A stretch of DNA of 52,301 nucleotides from Cloacibacterium sp. (GTDB taxonomy: Bacteria > Bacteroidota > Bacteroidia > Flavobacteriales > Weeksellaceae): positions 1-52,301 of the forward strand of contig JAGOJI010000003.1 of assembly GCA_017995195.1 (NCBI GenBank), in the 5' to 3' direction. The first letter of the stretch is position 1. Every line of letters begins with the position of its first letter. This document shows positions 43,069 through 51,918 of the stretch, piece by piece. The notes below the pieces were generated by a model that made no database searches, had not been told where the DNA came from, and saw only the letters and a program-made list of their open reading frames with translations. Both the position numbers and the translations under genes were made by a program.

Positions 43069-43800
43069 TTAAAATTCCATATATAAGTTGTGAAGCACTT
43101 CTGCCTGATTGATACTGGACGAAACATTGCTTGCAAAAAGTTTGAAAGCATTTTCGGTAAGGCTGATAGCGGTTTCTTCGTTTTCAATTTTTTTCCCGTT
43201 GATGATTACGAAACTCGACTCGTATTCTTCTTCGGGCTCTATTGTCGGTCGGTCGGCAATATAAATTGGCTGTTCTTCTTGTTTTATTTTAGTGGTGGTT
43301 GCCTGTGGCAATACTCGCTCTTTTGTTTTTACGAATTGTTGGGTTTCTTTTACCAAATTTCCTTGAGAAGTCATTTTATCCTCCAATTGCGTTTCGGGCT
43401 TTGTAGGGTAATCTTCTGTTTTTATTTTTGTTTCTGTTTCTAACTCTGCTTCTGCTTTTGGGCTGTAAGCAATCTTGGGTTGCTCGGCCTCTGTAGTTAC
43501 CGGATTTTTCATCAAAAACACTCCGAAGCCTATCAAGAAAATCATGCTTGCCGCCATCCAAACCCAAGTGTTTCTTTTCTGGGAAGATAAAGGAAGTATT
43601 TGGGGTTGGTTTTCCGTTTTTTTCATGAAATCCTCAAAGCTCCAATTCATTTGGGCTTGTTTTTCTTCTTTTAAGGCTTCAAAAAACAACTTTTCATTTT
43701 CATTATTTTCTGAAGCACTTTTCAACACAACTTCTTCTTCCTTTGTGGTATTTCCTTCAAAGTATTTATCGAGAAGTGTTTTGTATTTGTCGTTGTTCAT
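43069..43800 (-). CDS. single-span membrane protein, probable anti-sigma factor
   Basis: 243 residues from ATG 43800. N-terminal cytoplasmic part (LDKYFEGNTTKEEEVVLK, MNWSFEDFMKKTE) as in Bacteroidetes anti-sigma partners, one membrane helix (about 82-99, WMAASMIFLIGFGVFL), then a Glu/Thr/Lys-rich periplasmic part with VIINGKKIENEETAISLTENAFKLFASNVS at the end. Its start overlaps the ECF sigma gene by 35 bases. The role is inferred from position and topology; a classical zinc anti-sigma motif is absent. Confidence 0.7.
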   Translation of the reverse strand: MNNDKYKTLLDKYFEGNTTKEEEVVLKSASENNENEKLFFEALKEEKQAQMNWSFEDFMKKTENQPQILPLSSQKRNTWVWMAASMIFLIGFGVFLMKNPVTTEAEQPKIAYSPKAEAELETETKIKTEDYPTKPETQLEDKMTSQGNLVKETQQFVKTKERVLPQATTTKIKQEEQPIYIADRPTIEPEEEYESSFVIINGKKIENEETAISLTENAFKLFASNVSSSINQAEVLHNLYMEF

Positions 43801-44284
43801 AATCAAATAATTGGGTTAGTTGTTCTTTCACTTTTTGCCGTGCTCTCATTAAGTTGACTCGTACGGCATTTTCTTCTATTTCCATAATTTCGGCAATTTC
43901 CGAAACATCGTATTCTTCTACATCTTTCAGGTGAATAACCATTTTTTGTTTGTCGGGCAGAAGGTTGATGAATTTAAGAATCTGCTCCTTCATATTGTTG
44001 GTATCCATTTGGTATAACTCCGAACGATGAAGTTGTAAACCGGCGAAGCCTTGTTTTACTTCGTAATGCTTGAGTCTATTCAGGCATTCGTTCTTTACAC
44101 ATTTCAAGGCAAAAGATTTAATGTTGGAGTATTGGGATAATTCTTCTTTCATCTGCCAAAATTTCATCATCAAATCCTGCACCACATCTTCTGCCTCGTC
44201 CATACTCGTTACAAACCTTTTGGCAAAACGATACATCTCGTCCCGAAGAACAAATACCGTATTCTTAAAAGTTTCTTGAGTCAT
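43766..44284 (-). CDS. ECF-type RNA polymerase sigma factor
   Basis: 172 residues from ATG 44284. Region 2: YRFAKRFVTSMDEAEDVVQDLMMKFWQMK (DxxQD core), region 4: LPDKQKMVIHLKDVEEYDVSEIAEIMEIEENAVRVNLMRARQKV, an HTH. Reads as a group IV sigma factor. Operon with the membrane partner and two DUF4252 proteins, so the regulon may concern the envelope. Upstream TTG in frame is a weaker start. Confidence 0.92.
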   Translation of the reverse strand: MTQETFKNTVFVLRDEMYRFAKRFVTSMDEAEDVVQDLMMKFWQMKEELSQYSNIKSFALKCVKNECLNRLKHYEVKQGFAGLQLHRSELYQMDTNNMKEQILKFINLLPDKQKMVIHLKDVEEYDVSEIAEIMEIEENAVRVNLMRARQKVKEQLTQLFDYEQRQIQNTSR

Positions 44285-44370
44285 GGAACCGCTTTGATAG
44301 TAAGACAACTAAGTTCGGTAAAATATTACATCTAAAAAATAAAAATAGAGGATAATTCTTATTTTTCAAT

Positions 44371-44396
44371 AAAAAAAGCTGTCTTACGACAGCTTT
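44371..44396 (-). terminator. terminator of the nuo operon
   Basis: AAAGCTGTC (44375-44383), loop TTAC, GACAGCTTT (44388-44396); on the minus strand it is followed by TTTTTT. It lies 24 bases after the nuoN stop. Confidence 0.88.
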
Positions 44397-44419
44397 GATA
44401 TGATTCTTCTTAAAAGAAA

Positions 44420-45799
44420 TTAATATCCAAATTGCATTGCAAACAAATCGGGGAATACACCCATAGCTACAAGAGCTACAATAATAAATACCGCAATCAC
44501 ATTGTAGGTAAGCGTTACTCTTTCGCTGGTATTGAAACTGCTTTCTTTATAAAAGAACATGGCAATTATGAGTTTCAAATAATAGGCAATACTCAGTGCA
44601 GAGCCTAATACTGCTACAATTACCAAGAATGCTCCTCCGTTGAGTGCTTGATTGAATAATCCAAATTTACCTATAAACCCAGCAGTAAAAGGGATTCCTG
44701 CCATAGACATAAGAGAAACAGCAGCCGCTACTGCCAACACCGGTTCTGTTTTTGCTAAACCATTAAAGGCTTCGAAGGAGGTTTCTCTCTTTAGCTTTTC
44801 TACCCAAATCAGGCACATAAAGGCTCCTATGGTAGAAAGTGAATAAGCAAATAGATAAAATGCCAATGTATAAGTAGAAAGATTGTTCAGACCAAAGAAA
44901 ATAAGGGCGATATATCCGGCGTGGGAAATACTGGAGTATGCCAACATTCTTTTGGCATTGCTCTGTGCCAATCCCATAGCTCCTGCCAGTAGTAGAGTAA
45001 TTATAATCATTACGCCCAATACATTGATCCATTCTTTTACGCTTCCCTGAAAACCGATGGTCATAAGTCTATAAAAGGCATAGAAACCTGCCACCTTTAC
45101 CACACTTGCCATAAATGCAGTAATTAAAGAAGGAGAGCCTTGATATACATCAGGCGACCACATATGGAACGGAGCCATTGCCACTTTGAAAGCCATGGCA
45201 ACCAGCATAAGGATAATTCCCATAACAAACATTACATTGCTCCCGTTTTTAAGGCTATAAGCATTGATGGTATATAGGTCTAAACTCCCTGAGCTTCCAT
45301 AAATTAAAGCTATACCGAAAAGCAAAAAACCTGTAGCAAAAGCTCCTAAAAGAAAGTATTTGATAGATGCTTCCGTAGAGCGGAGATTAGTTTTGTCGCT
45401 TCCTGCCATTACGTAGAGCGGAATAGAGAGTATTTCGATGCCTAAAAACAGAGTAACCAAATTCTGAAAAGAGAACAAAATAACACCTCCACAAAGCGAA
45501 AACAACATCAATGCGTACAACTCCGACTGATGGCTTCTGTGATTACTGAATGCAAAACCTCCCAAGAAAAAAATAAGCAAGGTAACTACAATAGCTATTT
45601 TAGTAAACAATACTGCATTCGCACCAAATTCAAACATAGATTTGTATTGGAACCAAAAGGAATGTTCCGGCAAAAAACTAACGTAAAATGCCACAATTAA
45701 ACCTGCAATACCTATGTACCTTGCGAACTTACCCTGATTGTAAACTCCTGAAAACAACGCTACAACAGCGGTTAAAAAAATAATTACTAAAACACTCAT
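44420..45799 (-). CDS. nuoN: NADH-quinone oxidoreductase subunit N
   Basis: 459 residues, about 14 membrane helices of the Mrp antiporter fold. Proton-channel residues are in LFLGIEILSIPLYVMAG (Glu), AFKVAMAPFHMWSPDVYQG (Lys), and AKRMLAYSSISHAGYI (Lys). Last gene of the run nuoG to nuoN; the preceding 127-base gap to nuoM is T-rich but has no clear hairpin. Confidence 0.95.
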   Translation of the reverse strand: MSVLVIIFLTAVVALFSGVYNQGKFARYIGIAGLIVAFYVSFLPEHSFWFQYKSMFEFGANAVLFTKIAIVVTLLIFFLGGFAFSNHRSHQSELYALMLFSLCGGVILFSFQNLVTLFLGIEILSIPLYVMAGSDKTNLRSTEASIKYFLLGAFATGFLLFGIALIYGSSGSLDLYTINAYSLKNGSNVMFVMGIILMLVAMAFKVAMAPFHMWSPDVYQGSPSLITAFMASVVKVAGFYAFYRLMTIGFQGSVKEWINVLGVMIIITLLLAGAMGLAQSNAKRMLAYSSISHAGYIALIFFGLNNLSTYTLAFYLFAYSLSTIGAFMCLIWVEKLKRETSFEAFNGLAKTEPVLAVAAAVSLMSMAGIPFTAGFIGKFGLFNQALNGGAFLVIVAVLGSALSIAYYLKLIIAMFFYKESSFNTSERVTLTYNVIAVFIIVALVAMGVFPDLFAMQFGY

Positions 45800-45926
45800 T
45801 TTTTATTTTATTTAAAGACCTTGGAGATGCAACAAAATATTTTTAAAAAATTAGATTTTTTGCTGCTTCTTTTTTTGATCTTTTAATTGTTGTACTATTT
45901 AATTTTTTTTAATCTTTAAAAACAGT

Positions 45927-47420
45927 TTATTTTACCAAAGAAGTAAAAATGAATTTCAAAGAACTGTTTGCCAGCTCCATAATAACATTGGGAAAAATAC
46001 CAAATAAAATAACGAATACCGCCAAACTTGCCAATACCGAAAACTCCACATCGGATAAGTCTTTTATATCTTTCAGCACCTCTTCTTTCCCCTTACCGAA
46101 CATAGATTTTGCGTACAGCCTCAGCATATATACCGCTCCGAAAACAACACTCAATCCTGCAATAACAGCAGTAGCAATATTAAAATCAAACAAAGATTTC
46201 AGCAAGATAAATTCTCCCACAAAACCGTTGGTTAAAGGTACCGCCATGGAACCTAACAAGATAATCATAAACAATACGGCAAACTTAGGTGCCACTTTTG
46301 CCATACCACCCATTTGGGTAATATCTTTGGTATGGAATCTTTTATATAAAATATCGGCACAGTAGAACAAACCTGTAGCATTAATCCCGTGCGACATCGT
46401 CTGAACCAAAGCTCCTTCTGCTCCTTCAAAAGTGAAAGTTCCTTTTAGTGTTAAAATAGCCGATGCGAAAATTCCCGCTGCCATCATCCCTAAGTGAGAG
46501 ATAGAAGAATAAGCAATAATCGTCTTTACATTGTTGGTTACTATAGCAATAAGTGCCCCGTAAACAACACCAATAACGGCGAATATGATAACCAATTGCC
46601 CCGAAAATCCTAAAATAGCATCGGGTGCAATAGGTAATAAATAACGGATAACTCCATAAACTGCCATTTTCAACATAATTCCCGAAAGCAACATAGACCC
46701 TTGAGTTGGTGCGTAAGTATGGGCATCGGGTAACCACGTATGAAACGGGAACAAAGGAAATTTAATAGCAAATGCCAAGAAAATAAACCAGAAAACTACG
46801 GTCTGCTGCATAGTGGTTAATTGGGCATTGTACAAGTCGGTTACATCAAAAGAAGCTGAGTAATGATAAGCATAAATTAAACCTACCAACATAAACAGAG
46901 ATCCAAAGAATGTATAGATAAAGAATTTAAGCGTTACCTTAATTCTCTTGTCTTCTTGCCCCCAAAGTCCTGAAATGAACCAAATCGGAATCAAAGTGAG
47001 CTCCCAAAATACATAGAACAAAAGCCCGTCTAATGCCGTAAAAACTCCTACCAAACCAAACTGCATCAACAAAATTAATGCGAAAAATGTATGGGGATAT
47101 GGTTTTTTCTCATTAAATGCCGATAGAATAATCAAAGGCGTTAACAGATTAATCAGCAACAACATCAACATACTCATTCCATCTACTCCAAAATGCAAAC
47201 TGCTTTTGATAAATTTGGACCAAGGGTAATTGATTTCATGTTGCAAAACACCATCTACCGTAGGAGCATAATCAAATGTTGCCAGCATATAGAAGGTAAG
47301 TACCATTTGTACAAAACCTATGGCTAAAGCCAATTGTTTGCTGGCAGGATTCTTCCACAAAAAAACCAATAATGAACCTATAAGCGGTAAAACTAACAGC
47401 GATACTAATAATCCTGACAT
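45927..47420 (-). CDS. nuoM: NADH-quinone oxidoreductase subunit M
   Basis: 497 residues. Antiporter-like: VFWELTLIPIWFISGLWG (Glu), FAIKFPLFPFHTWLPDAH (Lys), and VKTIIAYSSISHLGMM (Lys). Pumps protons in complex I. Directly after nuoL with a 2-base gap. Confidence 0.96.
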   Translation of the reverse strand: MSGLLVSLLVLPLIGSLLVFLWKNPASKQLALAIGFVQMVLTFYMLATFDYAPTVDGVLQHEINYPWSKFIKSSLHFGVDGMSMLMLLLINLLTPLIILSAFNEKKPYPHTFFALILLMQFGLVGVFTALDGLLFYVFWELTLIPIWFISGLWGQEDKRIKVTLKFFIYTFFGSLFMLVGLIYAYHYSASFDVTDLYNAQLTTMQQTVVFWFIFLAFAIKFPLFPFHTWLPDAHTYAPTQGSMLLSGIMLKMAVYGVIRYLLPIAPDAILGFSGQLVIIFAVIGVVYGALIAIVTNNVKTIIAYSSISHLGMMAAGIFASAILTLKGTFTFEGAEGALVQTMSHGINATGLFYCADILYKRFHTKDITQMGGMAKVAPKFAVLFMIILLGSMAVPLTNGFVGEFILLKSLFDFNIATAVIAGLSVVFGAVYMLRLYAKSMFGKGKEEVLKDIKDLSDVEFSVLASLAVFVILFGIFPNVIMELANSSLKFIFTSLVK

Positions 47421-47422
47421 TA

Positions 47423-49318
47423 CTATTGTAATAAAAAGTTAACAATTAAAATAATTCCCACAGCCAAAGACATAACCAAAACATAGGTTTCTACATTTCC
47501 GTTCTGCAATTTTTTGAACGAATGTCCGGAGCCTACCGCTCCTGTACCTATGAAGTTGACCAATCTGTCTAATATTTTTCTATCAAATCGAGAACTTCCA
47601 TCTCCCAAATCCTCTACCCTTTCTACAACTGCCTTATTATAAACCTCATCGATAAATAATTTTTTAGCAGATAATTTTTCCCAACCTTTGTATTGATTTT
47701 CCGGCAATGCCATTTTCTTTTTGTTCACGTATATATTTTTGACTACAAAAAACACCGTAGCCACCATGATAATAGTAAGTGCCAATAAAACCATCTCTAC
47801 AGCAAAAGGTATAGTAGCGTGTTCTACAGGTTTTACCAAAACAGGTTGCAGCCAATGAGCTAAATATTGATAATGACCATGACCTATAAAATGAGGCAAA
47901 TTCACGAAACCTCCCACTACCGAAAGAATGGCAAGGACAATTAATGGAATGGTCATAGTTGGAGGACTTTCGTGTAAATGATGTTCCTGCTCGTGTGTGC
48001 CTCTGAAAGTTCCAAAAAAAGTAAGGAACAATAATCGGAACATATAAATTGCTGTAAGAGCAGCACTAAACAACGCCATAGCCCAAATAATAGGATTTTT
48101 GGCATACAAAGTTACCAGAATTTCGTCTTTAGAAATCATTCCCGATAGCGGTGGGACACCACAGATAGCCAAAGTTCCTATTAAAAAAGTCCAATACGTA
48201 ATCGGGATTTTTTTTCGAAGTCCTCCCATAAAACGCATATCTTGCTCACCACCCATAGCATGGATTACCGACCCTGAGCCCAAGAACATTAGTGCCTTGA
48301 AGAAAGCGTGCGTCATTAAATGAAACATTGCCGTAGTGTACGCTCCTGCCCCTAACGCAATAAACATAAAGCCCAACTGCGATACCGTAGAATATGCTAA
48401 TACTTTTTTAATGTCGTTTTGTCTCAACCCGATAAATGCTGCCACCAAAGAGGTTGCTAGCCCGATTCCCAGGATAAAATCCATGGTAAAGGGTGCTAAA
48501 TCGTATAAAAAATTGGAACGAACAATTAAATAAATCCCCGCAGTTACCATAGTTGCTGCATGGATAAGTGCCGAAACAGGTGTAGGACCTGCCATTGCAT
48601 CGGGCAACCATGTGAACAAAGGAATCTGTGCCGATTTACCCATGGCTCCAATAAAGAAACTGATGGTAATAAAAATAATAATAGGACTTCCTATTTTGAA
48701 CATGCTTGCATTTTGCCTTACATCTAAATATTCTAAACTATTGAAATGATAAGCGATTGTAAAAATTCCAACCAATAAGCCCAAGTCCCCTATTCGATTC
48801 ATAATGAATGCTTTGCGGGCAGCTTTGCCGTATTCCACATTTTCGAACCAAAATCCTATGAGTAAGAAAGAACATAAACCTACGCCTTCCCAACCGATGA
48901 ACAAAATCAAATAATTGCTTCCCAAAACCAATAAAAGCATGGAAAATATGAATAAATTCAGGTAGGTAAAGAATTTGTAAAAACCTTTCTCATGAATCAT
49001 ATATCCTATAGAATACAAATGAATAAGGGTTCCTATTCCGGTAATAATCATTACCATCATAATGGATAACTGATCAACCTGAAAACTAAAGTCTACCGAA
49101 AAATTGTGAATTCTAAACCATTCGAAAGCCTTCACAATCTGTACGGGACCTTCGGAACTCATGCCCAAAAATATTTTGACCGCTATTAAAAATGCCGAAA
49201 AAACCACTACTGTTGCCAAACCACCCACCAAGGGTTTTGGCAAATTTTTACCCAATAGCCCATTGATAAGGAAACCACACAACGGAAGCAATATAATTGT
49301 ATAAATTAAAATATCCAT
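47423..49318 (-). CDS. nuoL: NADH-quinone oxidoreductase subunit L
   Basis: 631 residues, 14 antiporter-like helices plus the long lateral helix at the C-terminus. FIGWEGVGLCSFLLIGFW (Glu), KSAQIPLFTWLPDAMAGPTPVSALIHAATMVTAGIYL, and KKVLAYSTVSQLGFMF are typical. The C-terminal helix ends in VLVMSLAVGIILIVNF. His-rich loop (EHHLHESPP) between helices 12 and 13 is a small oddity. Confidence 0.97.
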   Translation of the reverse strand: MDILIYTIILLPLCGFLINGLLGKNLPKPLVGGLATVVVFSAFLIAVKIFLGMSSEGPVQIVKAFEWFRIHNFSVDFSFQVDQLSIMMVMIITGIGTLIHLYSIGYMIHEKGFYKFFTYLNLFIFSMLLLVLGSNYLILFIGWEGVGLCSFLLIGFWFENVEYGKAARKAFIMNRIGDLGLLVGIFTIAYHFNSLEYLDVRQNASMFKIGSPIIIFITISFFIGAMGKSAQIPLFTWLPDAMAGPTPVSALIHAATMVTAGIYLIVRSNFLYDLAPFTMDFILGIGLATSLVAAFIGLRQNDIKKVLAYSTVSQLGFMFIALGAGAYTTAMFHLMTHAFFKALMFLGSGSVIHAMGGEQDMRFMGGLRKKIPITYWTFLIGTLAICGVPPLSGMISKDEILVTLYAKNPIIWAMALFSAALTAIYMFRLLFLTFFGTFRGTHEQEHHLHESPPTMTIPLIVLAILSVVGGFVNLPHFIGHGHYQYLAHWLQPVLVKPVEHATIPFAVEMVLLALTIIMVATVFFVVKNIYVNKKKMALPENQYKGWEKLSAKKLFIDEVYNKAVVERVEDLGDGSSRFDRKILDRLVNFIGTGAVGSGHSFKKLQNGNVETYVLVMSLAVGIILIVNFLLQ

Positions 49319-49325
49319 ATGCTGT

Positions 49326-49652
49326 TTATCCTTTTAATTTGTTAAAAATACTTACATCTACCGAACGGGTGTTGCGATACATCATCATAATAATTGCTAA
49401 CCCTACGGCTACCTCAGCAGCGGCTACTACCATGATGAAGAACACCAAAATTTGCCCGTCTGCATTTCCTTTATAGGAAGAAAAAGCCGTGAGTAAAAGA
49501 TTTACAGCATTCAGCATCAGTTCTACACACCCCAAAATCACAATAGCATTTTTACGCACCAAAACGCCTAAAACGCCTAAACAAAACAGTATACTGCTGA
49601 GAATAACAAAATATTCTAACGGTACGCTTTGTATAAATGAATTTACTTCCAT
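49326..49652 (-). CDS. nuoK: NADH-quinone oxidoreductase subunit K
   Basis: 108 residues from ATG 49652 (the longer frame starts inside nuoJ). Three helices; VILGCVELMLNAVNLLLTAF and VAAAEVAVGLAIIMMMYR hold the two conserved Glu of the proton path. One base after the nuoJ stop. Confidence 0.95.
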   Translation of the reverse strand: MEVNSFIQSVPLEYFVILSSILFCLGVLGVLVRKNAIVILGCVELMLNAVNLLLTAFSSYKGNADGQILVFFIMVVAAAEVAVGLAIIMMMYRNTRSVDVSIFNKLKG

Positions 49653-49653
49653 A

Positions 49654-50148
49654 CTATAAATCTTTTTTACCAATTAATACAGCACTCACAATTCCTGCTA
49701 AAATAAGAATGGAGGCCAGCTCAAAAGGCAATACATATTCGTTAAACAATAATTTTCCTAAATTTTTGGTAAGACCTATGCTATTGTCTACATTACCTGC
49801 CAAAGTTTTTCCCGAAAATCCTCGGTAAGCTCCTAACATACCTATTAACAGAAGTCCTGCCGTAAATACACCTATAAATTTCATGATATTGTGTTTTCGG
49901 CTCTCATCTTTTGCATTGAGATTCAGCATCATGAGGATATAGAGGAACAATACCATAATCGCCCCTGCATACACAATAATCTGTACAATTCCCAAAAACT
50001 GAGCGTTGAGCAAAATATACAGTGCCGCAACGGAGAAAAAAGTAACAATTAAAGACAAAATACTATACAACGGGTTTTTTGCAAATACGAAGTATACTGC
50101 ACTGGTTACAGCCACAAAAGCCACAAAATAAAATAAGAACAACTCCAT
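49654..50148 (-). CDS. nuoJ: NADH-quinone oxidoreductase subunit J
   Basis: 164 residues, about five helices. FYFVAFVAVTSAVYFVFAKNPLYSILSLI and the helix 3 block VQIIVYAGAIMVLFLYILMMLNL are diagnostic. Its start overlaps the nuoI stop by one base. Confidence 0.95.
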   Translation of the reverse strand: MELFLFYFVAFVAVTSAVYFVFAKNPLYSILSLIVTFFSVAALYILLNAQFLGIVQIIVYAGAIMVLFLYILMMLNLNAKDESRKHNIMKFIGVFTAGLLLIGMLGAYRGFSGKTLAGNVDNSIGLTKNLGKLLFNEYVLPFELASILILAGIVSAVLIGKKDL

Positions 50149-50687
50149 TATTTTTCGTCTTTATAAGATTTTTTTTGTCTCTCGGAGATATCGTATCTCG
50201 CTTCTATTTTTTCCACTAATTTATCTTTACCATAGATAAATTCTTCACGAGTTCGCTCTGCATCTACAATTCTATCTGTAAGATAAATAGCAGATTTCGG
50301 ACAAGCCTCCTCACATAATCCGCAGAAAATACATCTCAACATATTGATTTCGTAAACCGAAGCGTATTTTTCTTCGCGGTAGAGATGTTTTTCGCTTGGT
50401 AGTCTTTCGGCAGCCGTCATGGTAATGGCTTCGGCAGGACAAGCTACTGCACACAAACCACACGCTGTACAACGCTCTCTTCCTTCCTCATCTCTTTTAA
50501 GGATATGTTGTCCTCGCCATACTTTTGCATACTCCCTTTTTTCTTCGGGATATTGTATAGTTTTATCTTTTTTGAAAGCATGTTTCAGCGTAATGCTCAT
50601 TCCTTTGGCTATTGCCGGAAGGTAGATTTTTTCCGCAAAAGACATCTTTTTATTGGATACAACTTTTGATCTGTTCGTTAGTTTCAT
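50148..50687 (-). CDS. nuoI: NADH-quinone oxidoreductase subunit I
   Basis: 179 residues. Two 4Fe-4S motifs: CTACGLCAVACP and CIFCGLCEEACP, carrying electrons towards quinone in the peripheral arm. N-terminus KIYLPAIAKGMSITLKHAF is amphipathic. Length is standard for Bacteroidetes. Confidence 0.97.
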   Translation of the reverse strand: MKLTNRSKVVSNKKMSFAEKIYLPAIAKGMSITLKHAFKKDKTIQYPEEKREYAKVWRGQHILKRDEEGRERCTACGLCAVACPAEAITMTAAERLPSEKHLYREEKYASVYEINMLRCIFCGLCEEACPKSAIYLTDRIVDAERTREEFIYGKDKLVEKIEARYDISERQKKSYKDEK

Positions 50688-50781
50688 TATTGTCTCTATT
50701 TTGGATTTCAGATGCTCTATTTTTTTTGAATAATATTATGTATTCTTTTTGAATCCACTTTGTGGTTTTCACATCTCCAAA

Positions 50782-51837
50782 TTAATTAAAAAATAAGATT
50801 ACTGCTCCTGTAATCAGCAAGTTCACCAATGCTAATGGGATTAAGGTTTTCCACCCCAAGTGCATCAACTGGTCGTATCTGAATCTTGGAAGCGTCCATC
50901 TTACCCACATAAATACAAAAATAAAGAAGAAGGTTTTGCTTAGAAATACTACAATACTTGCAGCTCCTTCAGCATTTTCTCCAAAATTTTGTCCAATCCA
51001 CTCCAATCCCGGGAAGTTGTAGCCTCCAAAGAACAAAACTACCATTAAGGCACAGGAAATAAACATATTCACATATTCCCCAAAAAGGAACAAACCAAGT
51101 TTCATGGAACCGTATTCTGTATGGAAGCCTCCTACTAATTCGGTCTCACATTCTGATAAATCAAACGGGTGCCTGTTACATTCTGCTAATGCTGCTGTGA
51201 AGAAAATAATAAAAGCCAATGGTTGGTAGAAAATATTCCAATTGAGTCCGCTTATAGGAATTATTCCGTACAGATTGCCTGCCTGAGACTCTGTAATTGC
51301 TTTTAAATCTAACGAACCTGCCATTAAAATAATAGAAAGAAGTGCTAATCCCATTGCGAGTTCATAGGAAATCATCTGAGATGAGGCTCTTATGGCTCCC
51401 ATCAACGAGTACTTATTGTTAGATGCCCAACCACCAATCATAATACCATAAACTCCTATAGAAACCATACCCATAAGATACAAAACGCCTACATCAATAC
51501 TTGCGACTTGCAAATCGAACGAAGTGCCTCCTATATTTAAGGTTTTTCCCCAAGGAATTACAGCTCCCGTAATGAGTGAAATAAACATCACCAATCCCGG
51601 TCCGAATATAAAGAGGAATTTTTCGGCATTTTGTGGGATAAAATCTTCTTTGAAGAAGAATTTTCCTCCATCTGCCAAAGGTTGTAGCAGGCCCAATGGT
51701 CCTGCTCTATTTGGTCCTACTCTATCCTGCATAATGGCTGCTACTTTTCGCTCTGCCCATGTAGAATAGGCTGCTACCGTGATGGATAGTACAAAAAGTG
51801 CGGTTACCAATATAATTTTGAATGTAATTAGCTCCAT
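50782..51837 (-). CDS. nuoH: NADH-quinone oxidoreductase subunit H
   Basis: 351 residues, about eight helices. AYSTWAERKVAAIMQDRVGPNRAGPLGLLQPLADGGKFFFKE and NRHPFDLSECETELVGGFHTEYGSM form the quinone-side loops. Followed by nuoI after 94 bases; a 7-base-period repeat lies upstream, before nuoG. Confidence 0.97.
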   Translation of the reverse strand: MELITFKIILVTALFVLSITVAAYSTWAERKVAAIMQDRVGPNRAGPLGLLQPLADGGKFFFKEDFIPQNAEKFLFIFGPGLVMFISLITGAVIPWGKTLNIGGTSFDLQVASIDVGVLYLMGMVSIGVYGIMIGGWASNNKYSLMGAIRASSQMISYELAMGLALLSIILMAGSLDLKAITESQAGNLYGIIPISGLNWNIFYQPLAFIIFFTAALAECNRHPFDLSECETELVGGFHTEYGSMKLGLFLFGEYVNMFISCALMVVLFFGGYNFPGLEWIGQNFGENAEGAASIVVFLSKTFFFIFVFMWVRWTLPRFRYDQLMHLGWKTLIPLALVNLLITGAVILFFN

Positions 51838-51845
51838 TACTAAAA

Positions 51846-51904
51846 TTTTAGATTTTAGATTTTAGATTTTAGATAGGATTCCCGTGATCTAAAATTTAAA
51901 ATTC
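51846..51904. repeat. heptamer repeats forming a hairpin between nuoG and nuoH
   Basis: TTTTAGA is repeated four times exactly (51846-51873). After 13 bases (TAGGATTCCCGTG) follows ATCTAAAATTTAAAATTC (51887-51904), complementary to the last units with one mismatch. Layout matches the tract between purM and purN: tandem 7-mers, a loop of about 12 bases, and complementary 7-mers. Confidence 0.85.
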
Positions 51905-51918
51905 ATCAGTGTATAATT

